A model generated the notes under the pieces. The model had not been told where the DNA came from. It did not search any database and worked only from the letters and a program-made list of their open reading frames with translations. From assembly GCA_039798065.1 (NCBI GenBank), contig JBDKGS010000119.1:1-12120 (forward strand): a DNA stretch of 12,120 bases. Direction: 5' to 3'. The stretch comes from UBA5070 sp039798065 (GTDB lineage Bacteria > Fibrobacterota > Fibrobacteria > UBA5070). Each line of letters starts with the position of its first letter. Position 1 is the stretch's first letter. The position numbers and the translations under genes are program-made. This document shows positions 5,408-11,744 of the stretch, piece after piece.

Positions 5408-7728
5408 GAAACGACCTTCGCCCTGGAACGACAATATTTGTCAATCAGGCTCCTGATCTGGAACGCCCTCACCGGCTTGGCGATGAATTCGTCGATCCCT
5501 TCGGACAGGGTCGCGTTTTCCTGGGCATGCGCGGATACCGCCACGATCGGGATTCCCTGGGTACGCGGATCCGATCGCAGGATCCTCGCCGCTTCGAAGC
5601 CATCCATGACCGGCATGTTGATGTCCATGAGGATCAGGTCGGGCGGTTCCAACATGGCGAAATCGACCGCTTCCTGACCGTCGCGTGCCCAGATCGACCG
5701 GCAGCCCGCCCGCTCCAGCAAGGCCAGCAGAAGTCTCGCGTTGATCCGTTCGTCTTCGGCAAGGAGCACATACGGCGATTCGCTCTGTCGATGCGATGGA
5801 GGTGCCTGCCCCTCGGCGCCCGACGCGTCCTTCACCGGAAAAACCAGGATGCAGGCCACTTCGGAGTTCTCCACCCTCACATCGAGACGCCCGCCCAAGG
5901 CCGCGGCAAGCCCTGCAGCGGCGTCCAGATCCTGTCGACTCGAACTCGACGCCCCGAACAGCCTTTCCTCCAGGTGCGCCGCGCGCGAATGCCTGCGCGA
6001 CAAGCGCACTTCGATGAGCCCGGCGCGATGGGCGCACTCCACGTCCACCATGTCGTCGAGACCTTCCGACAAGATCTGTCCAACCGACACGACCGCCCGG
6101 TCGATCCTCTCCGGATCGCCGAAGACGAAATTCGATCCGCCCGCCCCGATGCTCGCGCTCGACTCCAGGACCGGCCGGAAGAACTGCTTCCAGGTCGCCG
6201 CGAGGATCTCAGGGTCGAATCGATCGTACCTGATCCGCAGATCGCCTTGACGCAGATCCATCTGGTCGATCACGCTGTTGATCCGGACCAGATGCCTCTT
6301 GAGCAACCGTTCGGTCCCTCCCAGCATCGCCAGGTCGACGCCTTCGCCGCCGCCTTTCAAGAGGTCGACCATGCCCATGAGTCCTTGCATGGGCGTTCGG
6401 AATTCGTGCGCCATCTTCTCCAGGAAGACGGCACGCGCTCGCAAGGCCTCGTCGGCCATCGATCTCTGCCTTGCCAATTCCTGTCCACGCTCCAACAGCT
6501 CCCTGGCGCGTTCCTGGTTCTGCTTCCAGATTGCCAACAACTCCATGGCGATCAAGGCCACCATCGCGAATTCGACCCCCAAAAAGCCGATCGGAAACAA
6601 CCAAGCCAAGGGAGTGGATCCGCTTCGAAAGAAATACAGGTCGTGCATGCACGCCAAGAACATGCACGCGAAACCGAACGCCAAGATGAAGTCCCTGGCC
6701 CCGCGTCGTTTCCAACAGCTCCAGCAAAGCGCGCCCATTCCCCACACCAGGATGGGGAGGATGATCAGATCGACGGCCCAACTGAACAAGGTTTCCACGT
6801 AGACTAGGTCGGGCATGGCGCTGGAGGCCAGGAAAAACAAGCCACAGATTCCTAGCAGCCAAAGCCGGAATCGGTGGACCAATTGCCCTCGGCCGATAAA
6901 GTACAGGAGGAATGCCAGGGTGGAGATCGATGCCATCACCATGCCGGAGTACCCCACGACACGAAGCCAGTGCGAGGGATGCAATGGCGAGGAAAAGATG
7001 GTGGGGATGAACGAGATCGCGATCCCCAATGCGGAGAGCGAAAACCAGGTCCAATCGGGTCGCGTTCGCCCCAATCCATTCCACAATCCGAACACGAATA
7101 CGCACGTGATCAGGCTGGCCAGACTGCCTGCTCCCGGAACGACAAGATTCAACACACTGCTCAAGTAGGCGAAATGTCCGATCTCGGCATATCCACCGAT
7201 CCGGATTTCGGGTGGCTGGAACGCGAAGCCATCGGGGAAGACCTGGACCACGAACAGATTTTGTCCATTGCTGTCCGTGCGTTCATGGGAAAGCGAAATG
7301 ACGGCGCCTTGGTAGGAGGAAGTCTTGCGTCCCCCACCCGAAAGCCCCCAACGGAAGACGTGGCTGCCATTCCAGTGGATGTCGATCCGATTGTTGACGA
7401 CACCAAGCCCCATGTAGATCTCGCCGGAATCGGCAAGGTCGGTGTGGACATAGGTTCGGAACGTGTACACACTGTCGGGCGATCCGATGCGGTTGGGATC
7501 CGCACGGGCCTTCTCCGCATCGAAACCCTGCGCTCGACCTTCGGCACGTTCCATTTCCAGCGTCGAGTCGCGTAGCGGCGCAACCGACAACTCCCAATCG
7601 AACGGTGCGCAGAACGCCAAGGACGCCAAAACCAAGCATACAGCGACGATCCTTCCCGCGAAAGTCCCGGCCGAGAATGCGCGGCTTGAGGCGTTTTCGC
7701 AGGGCTCGATGATTGGACGAACGGGCAT
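5404..7728 (-). CDS. Hybrid sensor histidine kinase: periplasmic sensor, seven membrane spans, HisKA, degenerate ATPase, receiver
   Basis: This 774-residue protein is read from ATG 7728; the only earlier in-frame start is a TTG at 7818 that would overlap the upstream gene. A hydrophobic signal segment (about 25-41) is followed by a beta-rich extracytoplasmic domain (about 45-182), then seven membrane spans (about 197-400), as in 7TMR-DISM receptors. A coiled coil (402-432) leads to HisKA with an intact HEFRTP motif, His441 (codon 6408-6406). The next region (about 500-632) sits where HATPase_c should be. It has no Asn in the N box (DPERIDRAVVSVGQ), no DxGxG, and no GLGL. The receiver (652-766) is complete: Glu658/Asp659, phosphoacceptor Asp702 in LMDINMPVMDG (codon 5625-5623), Ser732 and Lys751. 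There is no output domain. It lies 47 bases downstream of the FGE-fold gene on the same strand, a likely operon. The architecture is firm; autokinase activity is doubtful. Confidence 0.87.
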   Translation of the reverse strand: MPVRPIIEPCENASSRAFSAGTFAGRIVAVCLVLASLAFCAPFDWELSVAPLRDSTLEMERAEGRAQGFDAEKARADPNRIGSPDSVYTFRTYVHTDLADSGEIYMGLGVVNNRIDIHWNGSHVFRWGLSGGGRKTSSYQGAVISLSHERTDSNGQNLFVVQVFPDGFAFQPPEIRIGGYAEIGHFAYLSSVLNLVVPGAGSLASLITCVFVFGLWNGLGRTRPDWTWFSLSALGIAISFIPTIFSSPLHPSHWLRVVGYSGMVMASISTLAFLLYFIGRGQLVHRFRLWLLGICGLFFLASSAMPDLVYVETLFSWAVDLIILPILVWGMGALCWSCWKRRGARDFILAFGFACMFLACMHDLYFFRSGSTPLAWLFPIGFLGVEFAMVALIAMELLAIWKQNQERARELLERGQELARQRSMADEALRARAVFLEKMAHEFRTPMQGLMGMVDLLKGGGEGVDLAMLGGTERLLKRHLVRINSVIDQMDLRQGDLRIRYDRFDPEILAATWKQFFRPVLESSASIGAGGSNFVFGDPERIDRAVVSVGQILSEGLDDMVDVECAHRAGLIEVRLSRRHSRAAHLEERLFGASSSSRQDLDAAAGLAAALGGRLDVRVENSEVACILVFPVKDASGAEGQAPPSHRQSESPYVLLAEDERINARLLLALLERAGCRSIWARDGQEAVDFAMLEPPDLILMDINMPVMDGFEAARILRSDPRTQGIPIVAVSAHAQENATLSEGIDEFIAKPVRAFQIRSLIDKYCRSRAKVVS

Positions 7729-7775
7729 TTGAGCCCATGATATCAGTTTTCCGACAACGCTGCACGCCCCTGGAA

Positions 7776-8873
7776 TCAGGGACTCGGAGCAGCCACCGAT
7801 TTGCTCGGGTATACGCAACGGAAACCGATGGCGCCAGAGTACCGTTCTTCGGGATTGAAGCCGTCGCGGTAGGCCACCCGACCACCTGTCGGACCGTTCA
7901 ACCAGCTTCCCCCGCGCATGACCCTGCCTGTGCCGTCCGCTGGACCTCTAGGATTGGATTCAGGACTTCTGGAGTACCAATCCGCGGCATACCAGTCGCT
8001 AGCCCACTGCCACACGTTGCCAGCCATGTCGTACAACCCGAATCGATTCGGCTTGCGCCCTCCCGCCGTGGCGATCAAGGCGTGACCATCGTTGCAGGGA
8101 AAGATGGACCAACCCGGCATCGTCTGGGCAAGGCTCAGGTCGGCGAGGTTGGCGTGATCGCAAGCCTGCTTGAGGGTGTCGCCCCAGACATAGGCACCCG
8201 AATCTCCAGCCCTTGCGGCATATTCGAATTCGGCTTCGGTCGGAAGCCTCCCCCCTTTGGCACGACAAAACGTGTCGGCCTCGCGCCACGTCACGTACCA
8301 GGCGGGATGATCCGGGTTGGGCACCGAACACGCCGGTCCCTCGCACAGGGTCCAAGGGGCCTCCCCGGTCTGGGCTTCGAACTCGGATTCGAGCACGGGG
8401 AGTCGATCCATCCGGAATGCATCCAGGCACACCTGGTGGCGCGGATGTTCGTTTTCAGGCCCCAATTCGTCGGGGCTTCCCATCCGGAAACATCCGGCCG
8501 GGATGTCGACGACTCCGGGTCGCGGTCCGGTACGACGTTTTTTGTCTGGCTTGCCGGACTTCGCGGCCGTCTTGGCTTCCTTGGATGTATTGGACGCTTT
8601 CCGTCGTTCGGCGCGGGCCTGTTTCTGCACGCGTTCAGGCAACGCCGATGGCCTTTCCAGGGCCACCGGGTTTTCCCTGGACGGTTCGGCCGGAATTTCG
8701 GAGGGGGCGTCGGCATCTGAAAATTCGGCCGATCCAGCCAACGCGGGGAGGGAGTCGGGCTGGATATCCGCGGGGTCGATCTGCGCCGACACCGAGCACG
8801 TCGCCAACAGCACGGCTACCGGAAGCACCCGACGAAACAACGGAACCTGAAAAACACCGGGGAACCTACACAC
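7776..8873 (-). CDS. Secreted SUMF1/FGE-fold protein without formylglycine-generating cysteines
   Basis: This 365-residue protein starts at GTG 8873, supported by a strong AAGGAG 7 bases upstream. A signal peptide (about 14-30, ending SVSA) is followed by an acidic and then a Lys/Arg-rich linker (31-118) that looks disordered. The FGE-sulfatase fold runs from about 121 to 355 with its usual signature order: IPAGCFRMGS, GGRLPTEAEFEYAARAG (207-223), GLYDMAGNVWQW (279-290), RVMRGGSW (317-324) and IGFRCV (349-354). True formylglycine-generating enzymes have two Cys shortly after RGGS; here the stretch is LNGPTGGR, so sulfatase-activating chemistry is not expected. Eight Cys in the mature part (128, 149, 177, 182, 203, 238, 260, 353) suggest disulfides and a periplasmic location. 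It sits between a methyltransferase and the hybrid kinase on one strand, and could be a sensory or binding partner of that kinase. That role is a guess. Confidence 0.87.
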   Translation of the reverse strand: MCRFPGVFQVPLFRRVLPVAVLLATCSVSAQIDPADIQPDSLPALAGSAEFSDADAPSEIPAEPSRENPVALERPSALPERVQKQARAERRKASNTSKEAKTAAKSGKPDKKRRTGPRPGVVDIPAGCFRMGSPDELGPENEHPRHQVCLDAFRMDRLPVLESEFEAQTGEAPWTLCEGPACSVPNPDHPAWYVTWREADTFCRAKGGRLPTEAEFEYAARAGDSGAYVWGDTLKQACDHANLADLSLAQTMPGWSIFPCNDGHALIATAGGRKPNRFGLYDMAGNVWQWASDWYAADWYSRSPESNPRGPADGTGRVMRGGSWLNGPTGGRVAYRDGFNPEERYSGAIGFRCVYPSKSVAAPSP

Positions 8874-8880
8874 GCGAGCG

Positions 8881-8886
8881 CTCCTT
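8881..8886 (-). promoter_or_regulatory. Shine-Dalgarno site for the FGE-fold gene (AAGGAG)
   Basis: On the minus strand AAGGAG precedes GTG 8873 with a 7-base spacer. This fixes the GTG start and the full signal peptide, against later in-frame TTG or GTG codons. Confidence 0.7.
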
Positions 8887-8959
8887 GCTTGTGATCCGGG
8901 ACTCTATGAAAATGCAAAACACTCCGTGCTCCCGGCTCGCCTTCCTTGTCTCGGTTGTG

Positions 8960-9676
8960 TCAATCTTTGGACAGCACAAGGATCCAACCGGGTTCGGCGC
9001 CTGTCCATGGTTTTTCGGATTCGTCGGCCCACACGACATCGCGCGCGAACCCGAAACGGGCGGCAAGGGACATCAACGACTCGGGAGTCCACCGACGATG
9101 TTCAACCTTCCAGGCCGCGGTCCCCGACCCCGTGCCGGCCACCAGATGCAGTTCGGCCCGGTCGGAACTGGTCAAAATCCGTCGTCGCAGGAGCCGGACC
9201 CCGGAAGCGTCCAGGTCGGGAAGAGTCCGGTCGGGTCGGTCGTCGCGGTCGGCGACCACCTGCAAGACGAGCGCTCCACCCGGCTTCAATCGTCGCGACG
9301 CCCCTTGCAAAAAGGACGCGATGTCAGAATCCGTCAGCAAGTGCGGGAAAGTCTGCCCCAGGCACACGATGGCATCGAAAACCCTCCCAGGAAACACCGC
9401 CTCGATCGCCGCCAGATCGCCATGCGACACCCTATCGGAATCTGTCGCCAGGGACAGCTTGGCTTGCTCGACGAACCCGGGATCCAGATCGAATCCGAAT
9501 GCATCGACGCCAGCCGGCAGCAAAGCGCGAACTAGCGATCCGGTGCCGCAACCGGCATCCAAAAGCGCACCACCCGGAGGCACCAGCGCGGCGCACATGT
9601 TCACGCGGGCCTGACGGAGAGGGAACAGCTGGTCCCAGACGGCGGCCACTGTCGACCACGAGGCGGATTCGTTCAT
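8960..9676 (-). CDS. Class I SAM-dependent methyltransferase, substrate unknown
   Basis: This 238-residue protein is read from ATG 9676; another in-frame ATG 12 codons upstream (9712) has a poorly spaced ribosome site and adds no recognisable sequence. The Rossmann-type fold is clear. Motif I is LLDAGCGTGSL (38-48). The acidic end of strand 2 is FGFDLDP (60-66), motif II/III is FDAIVCLGQTFPHLL (100-114), and RRLKPGGALVLQV (128-140) is the usual strand with Pro-Gly-Gly turn. The length is typical of small Methyltransf_11/25 enzymes. The C-terminal half (about 150-235) has Arg-rich and aromatic stretches that would form the substrate cap, but I cannot name the substrate. It is the first gene of a same-strand series with the FGE-fold protein (86 bases downstream) and the hybrid kinase. 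No signal peptide is present, so it is cytoplasmic. Confidence 0.85.
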   Translation of the reverse strand: MNESASWSTVAAVWDQLFPLRQARVNMCAALVPPGGALLDAGCGTGSLVRALLPAGVDAFGFDLDPGFVEQAKLSLATDSDRVSHGDLAAIEAVFPGRVFDAIVCLGQTFPHLLTDSDIASFLQGASRRLKPGGALVLQVVADRDDRPDRTLPDLDASGVRLLRRRILTSSDRAELHLVAGTGSGTAAWKVEHRRWTPESLMSLAARFGFARDVVWADESEKPWTGAEPGWILVLSKD

Positions 9677-9826
9677 CAATCCAAATGTACAGGGTCCGAC
9701 GCATTGGGACATACCTGCGCCAGGGATGCCGGCCGAAAGGCCCGGGATCCCGGCGAAGCCGAGGCCCGGCTGGCAGCCCGGCCCGAGCCTGGCGAGGGAG
9801 GCGCCCGACAAATTCCGACCACCACG

Positions 9827-9862
9827 AAAAAGCCCCGTCCGCCTGATCGGCGAACGGGGCTT
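9827..9862 (-). terminator. Rho-independent terminator downstream of glyS
   Basis: On the minus strand AAGCCCCGT pairs with ACGGGGCTT (9 pairs, plus arms 9854-9862 and 9830-9838). An inner CGCC/GGCG stem (9840-9843 with 9849-9852) lies across one mismatch. The outer stem is followed by five U (plus-strand A at 9827-9831). On the plus strand no T run follows, so it works leftwards. It lies about 165 bases after the glyS stop and 150 before the methyltransferase start. Confidence 0.85.
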
Positions 9863-9865
9863 CCG

Positions 9866-9882
9866 TTGACGTTTTCCGTCAA
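9866..9882 (-). repeat. Small inverted repeat TTGACG/CGTCAA beside the terminator
   Basis: TTGACG (9866-9871) and CGTCAA (9877-9882) form a 6-pair stem with a 5-base loop, which reads GAAAA on the minus strand. It is 3 bases from the terminator stem on the transcript side. Its outer bases can also pair differently (CAAGC with GCTTG around 9880-9892), so alternative folds are possible. Confidence 0.6.
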
Positions 9883-9902
9883 GCCTTGCTTGATCCGATC
9901 CC
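9883..9902. repeat. Imperfect direct copy of the glyS 3' end
   Basis: gccttgcttgatccgatccc matches 10020-10043, where glyS ends, at 19 of 20 positions once the four bases actt (10029-10032) of the glyS copy are skipped. The second copy lies within the glyS 3' region, 117 bases away. It could be a short duplication made during rearrangement of the spacer. Confidence 0.55.
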
Positions 9903-9971
9903 ACAGCGTTGCATCGCTCCAACCCACCCCAGCCCGCCCTACCACCGCTCCAGCAATCACGAAGCAGGCGG

Positions 9972-9989
9972 GTCACCCGAATGGGTGAC
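9972..9989. repeat. Perfect hairpin GTCACCC/GGGTGAC
   Basis: A 7-pair stem (9972-9978 with 9983-9989) with a 4-base loop. No U run follows on either strand, so it is not a terminator by itself. It lies 38 bases after the glyS stop in the transcript and may protect the 3' end or bind a protein; neither is shown. Confidence 0.6.
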
Positions 9990-10019
9990 AGGGCGGGAGA
10001 GAAGTCAGCAGTTCTGCCG

Positions 10020-10043
10020 GCCTTGCTTACTTGATGCGATCCC
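10020..10043. repeat. glyS-end copy of the imperfect direct repeat
   Basis: This segment covers the last codons and stop of glyS and a few bases beyond. It is the presumed parent of the copy at 9883-9902, from which it differs by one substitution and a 4-base insertion that includes part of the stop codon. Confidence 0.55.
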
Positions 10044-11427
10044 GCAAGTAATTCTCGACCTGGTCGATCGCGATGCGGTCCTGCGTCATCTTGTCGCGTT
10101 CGCGGATGGTCACGGTGTTGAGCTTCTCAGGTTCGCCCTGGCCCACGGTGTCGAAGTCCACCGTCACGCAGAACGGGGTTCCGATCTCGTCCTGGCGGCG
10201 GTAGCGCTTGCCCACGGCCTGGGTTTCGTCGTATTCCACCGGGAAGCTTTCCAGAAGGTCCTTGTAGAGCTTCTGGGCGACTTCGACCTGCTCGGGCTTC
10301 TTGTACAAAGGCAGCACAGCGGCCTTGACCGGAGCCACGCGAGGCGCGAAACGCAACACGGTGCGCTCTTCGCCGTTCTCGAGCTTTTCGAGATCGTAGG
10401 CGTCGCAAAGCGTCATGAGGGCCAAACGGTCGGCGCCCAAGGCGGGCTCCACGACCCACGGGATGAACCGCTCGTTGGCGACCTTGTCGTGGTAGCGCAT
10501 GTCCTGACCGGAGTGTTCCATGTGCTGCTTGAGATCGTAGTCGGTGCGGCAGGCGATGCCCCACAGCTCGCCCCAACCGAACGGGAATTCGTACTCGATG
10601 TCGCAGGTGCCCGACGAGTAGAACGAGAGCTCCTCCTTGTCGTGCTCGCGCAGACGCAATTTGTCACCGCCGATCCCGACAATATTTGTCAGGAAGTTCA
10701 TGCAGTATTCCTTCCAGTGCGCGTACCAGCGGGCATCGTCGCCGGGCATGCAGAAGAACTCCAGTTCCATCTGCTCGAACTCGCGGGTGCGGAAGGTGAA
10801 GTTGCCCGGAGTGATCTCGTTGCGGAAGCTCTTTCCGATCTGCCCCACGCCGAAGGGAACCTTCACGCGGGCGCCTTCGACGATGTTCTTGAAGTCGACG
10901 AAGATGCCCTGGGCGGTTTCGGGACGCAGGTACACGGCGGCGCCTTCGCCCTCCACCACGCCCTGTTCGGTCTTGAACATCAGGTTGAACGAGCGGGGTT
11001 CGGTCCAATCGAGCTTGCCGCAGGAGGGGCAGACGATCTTGTTGTCGTTCACCAGGGCGAACAGTTCGGAGTTGGTCTTGCCGGCGATGGCGGCCGATCC
11101 CAGCTTGGCTTCCACCAGATGGTCGGCGCGTTCGCGGGCATGGCACTTTTTGCAATCCATGAGCGGATCGGAGAAGCTCTTGAGGTGGCCCGAAGCCTCC
11201 CACACCTTGGTATTCAGAAGGATGCCTGAATCGAGGCCGACCACGTCGTCGCGGCGGGTCACGAAGTGCTTCCACCACAGGTCCTTGAGGTTGCGCTTGA
11301 GCTCCACGCCGTAAGGGCCGTAATCCCAGGTGTTGGCGAGGCCGCCGTAGATCTCCGAGCCGGGGAACACGAACCCGCGGCGCTTGGAGAGGGAGACGAT
11401 TTCCTTGAGATTCTCGAGCTTGGCCAT
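10027..11427 (-). CDS. glyS: Glycyl-tRNA synthetase, alpha2 class II type
   Basis: This 466-residue enzyme charges tRNA-Gly with glycine in the cytoplasm and is essential. It is the single-chain homodimeric type and not the alpha/beta heterotetramer of Escherichia coli. The start MAKLENLKEIVSLSKRRGFV is typical and matches ATG 11427, though the ribosome site is weak (GGAC). SEIYGGLANTWDYGPYG (24-40) is the family signature near motif 1. A zinc-type site is formed by Cys92/Cys95 and Cys133/Cys136. Motif 2 runs from FRNEITPGNF into TFRTREFEQMELEFF (201-225), and motif 3 is GADRLALMTL (331-340). The C-terminal anticodon-binding domain (about 365-466) is complete, including GKRYRRQDEIGTPFCVTVD. 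Length agrees with bacterial alpha2 enzymes. I see no T-box leader, which would be expected only in Gram-positive relatives. The gene appears monocistronic, with a terminator downstream. Confidence 0.97.
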   Translation of the reverse strand: MAKLENLKEIVSLSKRRGFVFPGSEIYGGLANTWDYGPYGVELKRNLKDLWWKHFVTRRDDVVGLDSGILLNTKVWEASGHLKSFSDPLMDCKKCHARERADHLVEAKLGSAAIAGKTNSELFALVNDNKIVCPSCGKLDWTEPRSFNLMFKTEQGVVEGEGAAVYLRPETAQGIFVDFKNIVEGARVKVPFGVGQIGKSFRNEITPGNFTFRTREFEQMELEFFCMPGDDARWYAHWKEYCMNFLTNIVGIGGDKLRLREHDKEELSFYSSGTCDIEYEFPFGWGELWGIACRTDYDLKQHMEHSGQDMRYHDKVANERFIPWVVEPALGADRLALMTLCDAYDLEKLENGEERTVLRFAPRVAPVKAAVLPLYKKPEQVEVAQKLYKDLLESFPVEYDETQAVGKRYRRQDEIGTPFCVTVDFDTVGQGEPEKLNTVTIRERDKMTQDRIAIDQVENYLRDRIK

Positions 11428-11577
11428 TTTTTGTCCGTCGCGCCGATTGCCGGTCACCGGTGGCGCGCCTTTCTGGATGTGTCGGATTCCGGCTGGATGT
11501 CGGTCCGTAGGGGCGCAAAGGTAGATCCGGTACCGAAGGTGGTCCGGATGGACGCAACTGACACAGGAGGGCTCCGT

Positions 11578-11605
11578 GGGTGCGGCACCCGACCCAGGCC
11601 TGGGT
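11578..11605. repeat. Two adjacent palindromes upstream of glyS
   Basis: GGGTGC-G-GCACCC (11578-11590) is followed at once by the perfect 14-base palindrome ACCCAGGCCTGGGT (11592-11605). Both are centred about 155-175 bases upstream of the glyS start. They may be regulator sites or alternative stems of a leader RNA. There is no flanking T run to make a terminator. Confidence 0.5.
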
Positions 11606-11730
11606 GAAGGTGGCAACGGCTCGATGCTGGACTCTTTAGAGCGCAGATCCAAAGTGAATTCGCGAAAACGACGAACACACCGCGATGCGATTGCGATTCA
11701 TTCTCGTATGTTGTCCTCCAGCCAACCCGT

Positions 11731-11736
11731 CAGGAG
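11731..11736 (+). promoter_or_regulatory. Shine-Dalgarno site for the dehydrogenase gene (CAGGAG)
   Basis: AGGAG at 11732-11736 precedes ATG 11745 with an 8-base spacer and supports this start, which also begins a good signal peptide. Confidence 0.7.
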
Positions 11737-11744
11737 AACCTGCC

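Larger units (their letters stand above)
9677..10026. other. 350-base intergenic spacer between glyS and the methyltransferase
   Basis: No convincing gene. The left part (about 9721-9810) is very GC-rich, with repeated GGCCCGG-like words and the palindrome CCGGGATCCCGG at 9742-9753. The middle holds a minus-strand terminator and a small hairpin. The right part holds another hairpin and the imperfect copy of the glyS end, described separately. Because glyS and the methyltransferase are on the same strand, this spacer is both the glyS 3' region and the leader of the methyltransferase transcript if read-through occurs. Confidence 0.7.
11428..11744. other. 317-base divergent promoter region between glyS and the dehydrogenase
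   Basis: No supported gene. It must hold the promoters for both divergent neighbours, but I cannot place convincing -35/-10 pairs. It contains two adjacent palindromes near 11578-11605. The 120 bases next to the dehydrogenase are AT-richer than the rest of the spacer, which fits a promoter there. Confidence 0.6.

Noticed and set aside
3968..5434. A 488-codon minus-strand open frame opposite the second kinase-like gene.
   Set aside because: It is the antisense of a gene with membrane segments and an ATPase-like domain; its own translation shows no domain or signal.
3994..6807. A 937-codon open frame on the plus strand across the kinase genes.
   Set aside because: It is out of frame with one clear kinase-like gene and antisense to another. 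Its translation is Arg/Pro/His-rich with no domain, as expected from GC-rich coding DNA read in the wrong frame.
7729..7818. A longer N-terminus for the hybrid kinase, starting at TTG 7818.
   Set aside because: It would overlap the FGE-fold gene by 43 bases, use a rare start, and put about 30 unrelated residues before the signal segment.
8793..8805. A lipoprotein signal (LLATC) in the FGE-fold protein.
   Set aside because: The residue before Cys is Thr, which signal peptidase II does not normally accept; cleavage after SVSA by signal peptidase I fits better.
8895..8937. A CCGGGA/TCCCGG inverted repeat between the methyltransferase and the FGE-fold gene, considered as a terminator.
   Set aside because: The stem has only six pairs with a loop near 30 bases and no U run.
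9886..11229. A 447-codon plus-strand open frame opposite glyS.
   Set aside because: It is the antisense of a fully recognisable glycyl-tRNA synthetase and has no family motifs or ribosome site.
11428..11744. A T-box or glycine riboswitch upstream of glyS.
   Set aside because: No T-box core, specifier hairpin or antiterminator and no glycine-aptamer-like paired motif could be seen.
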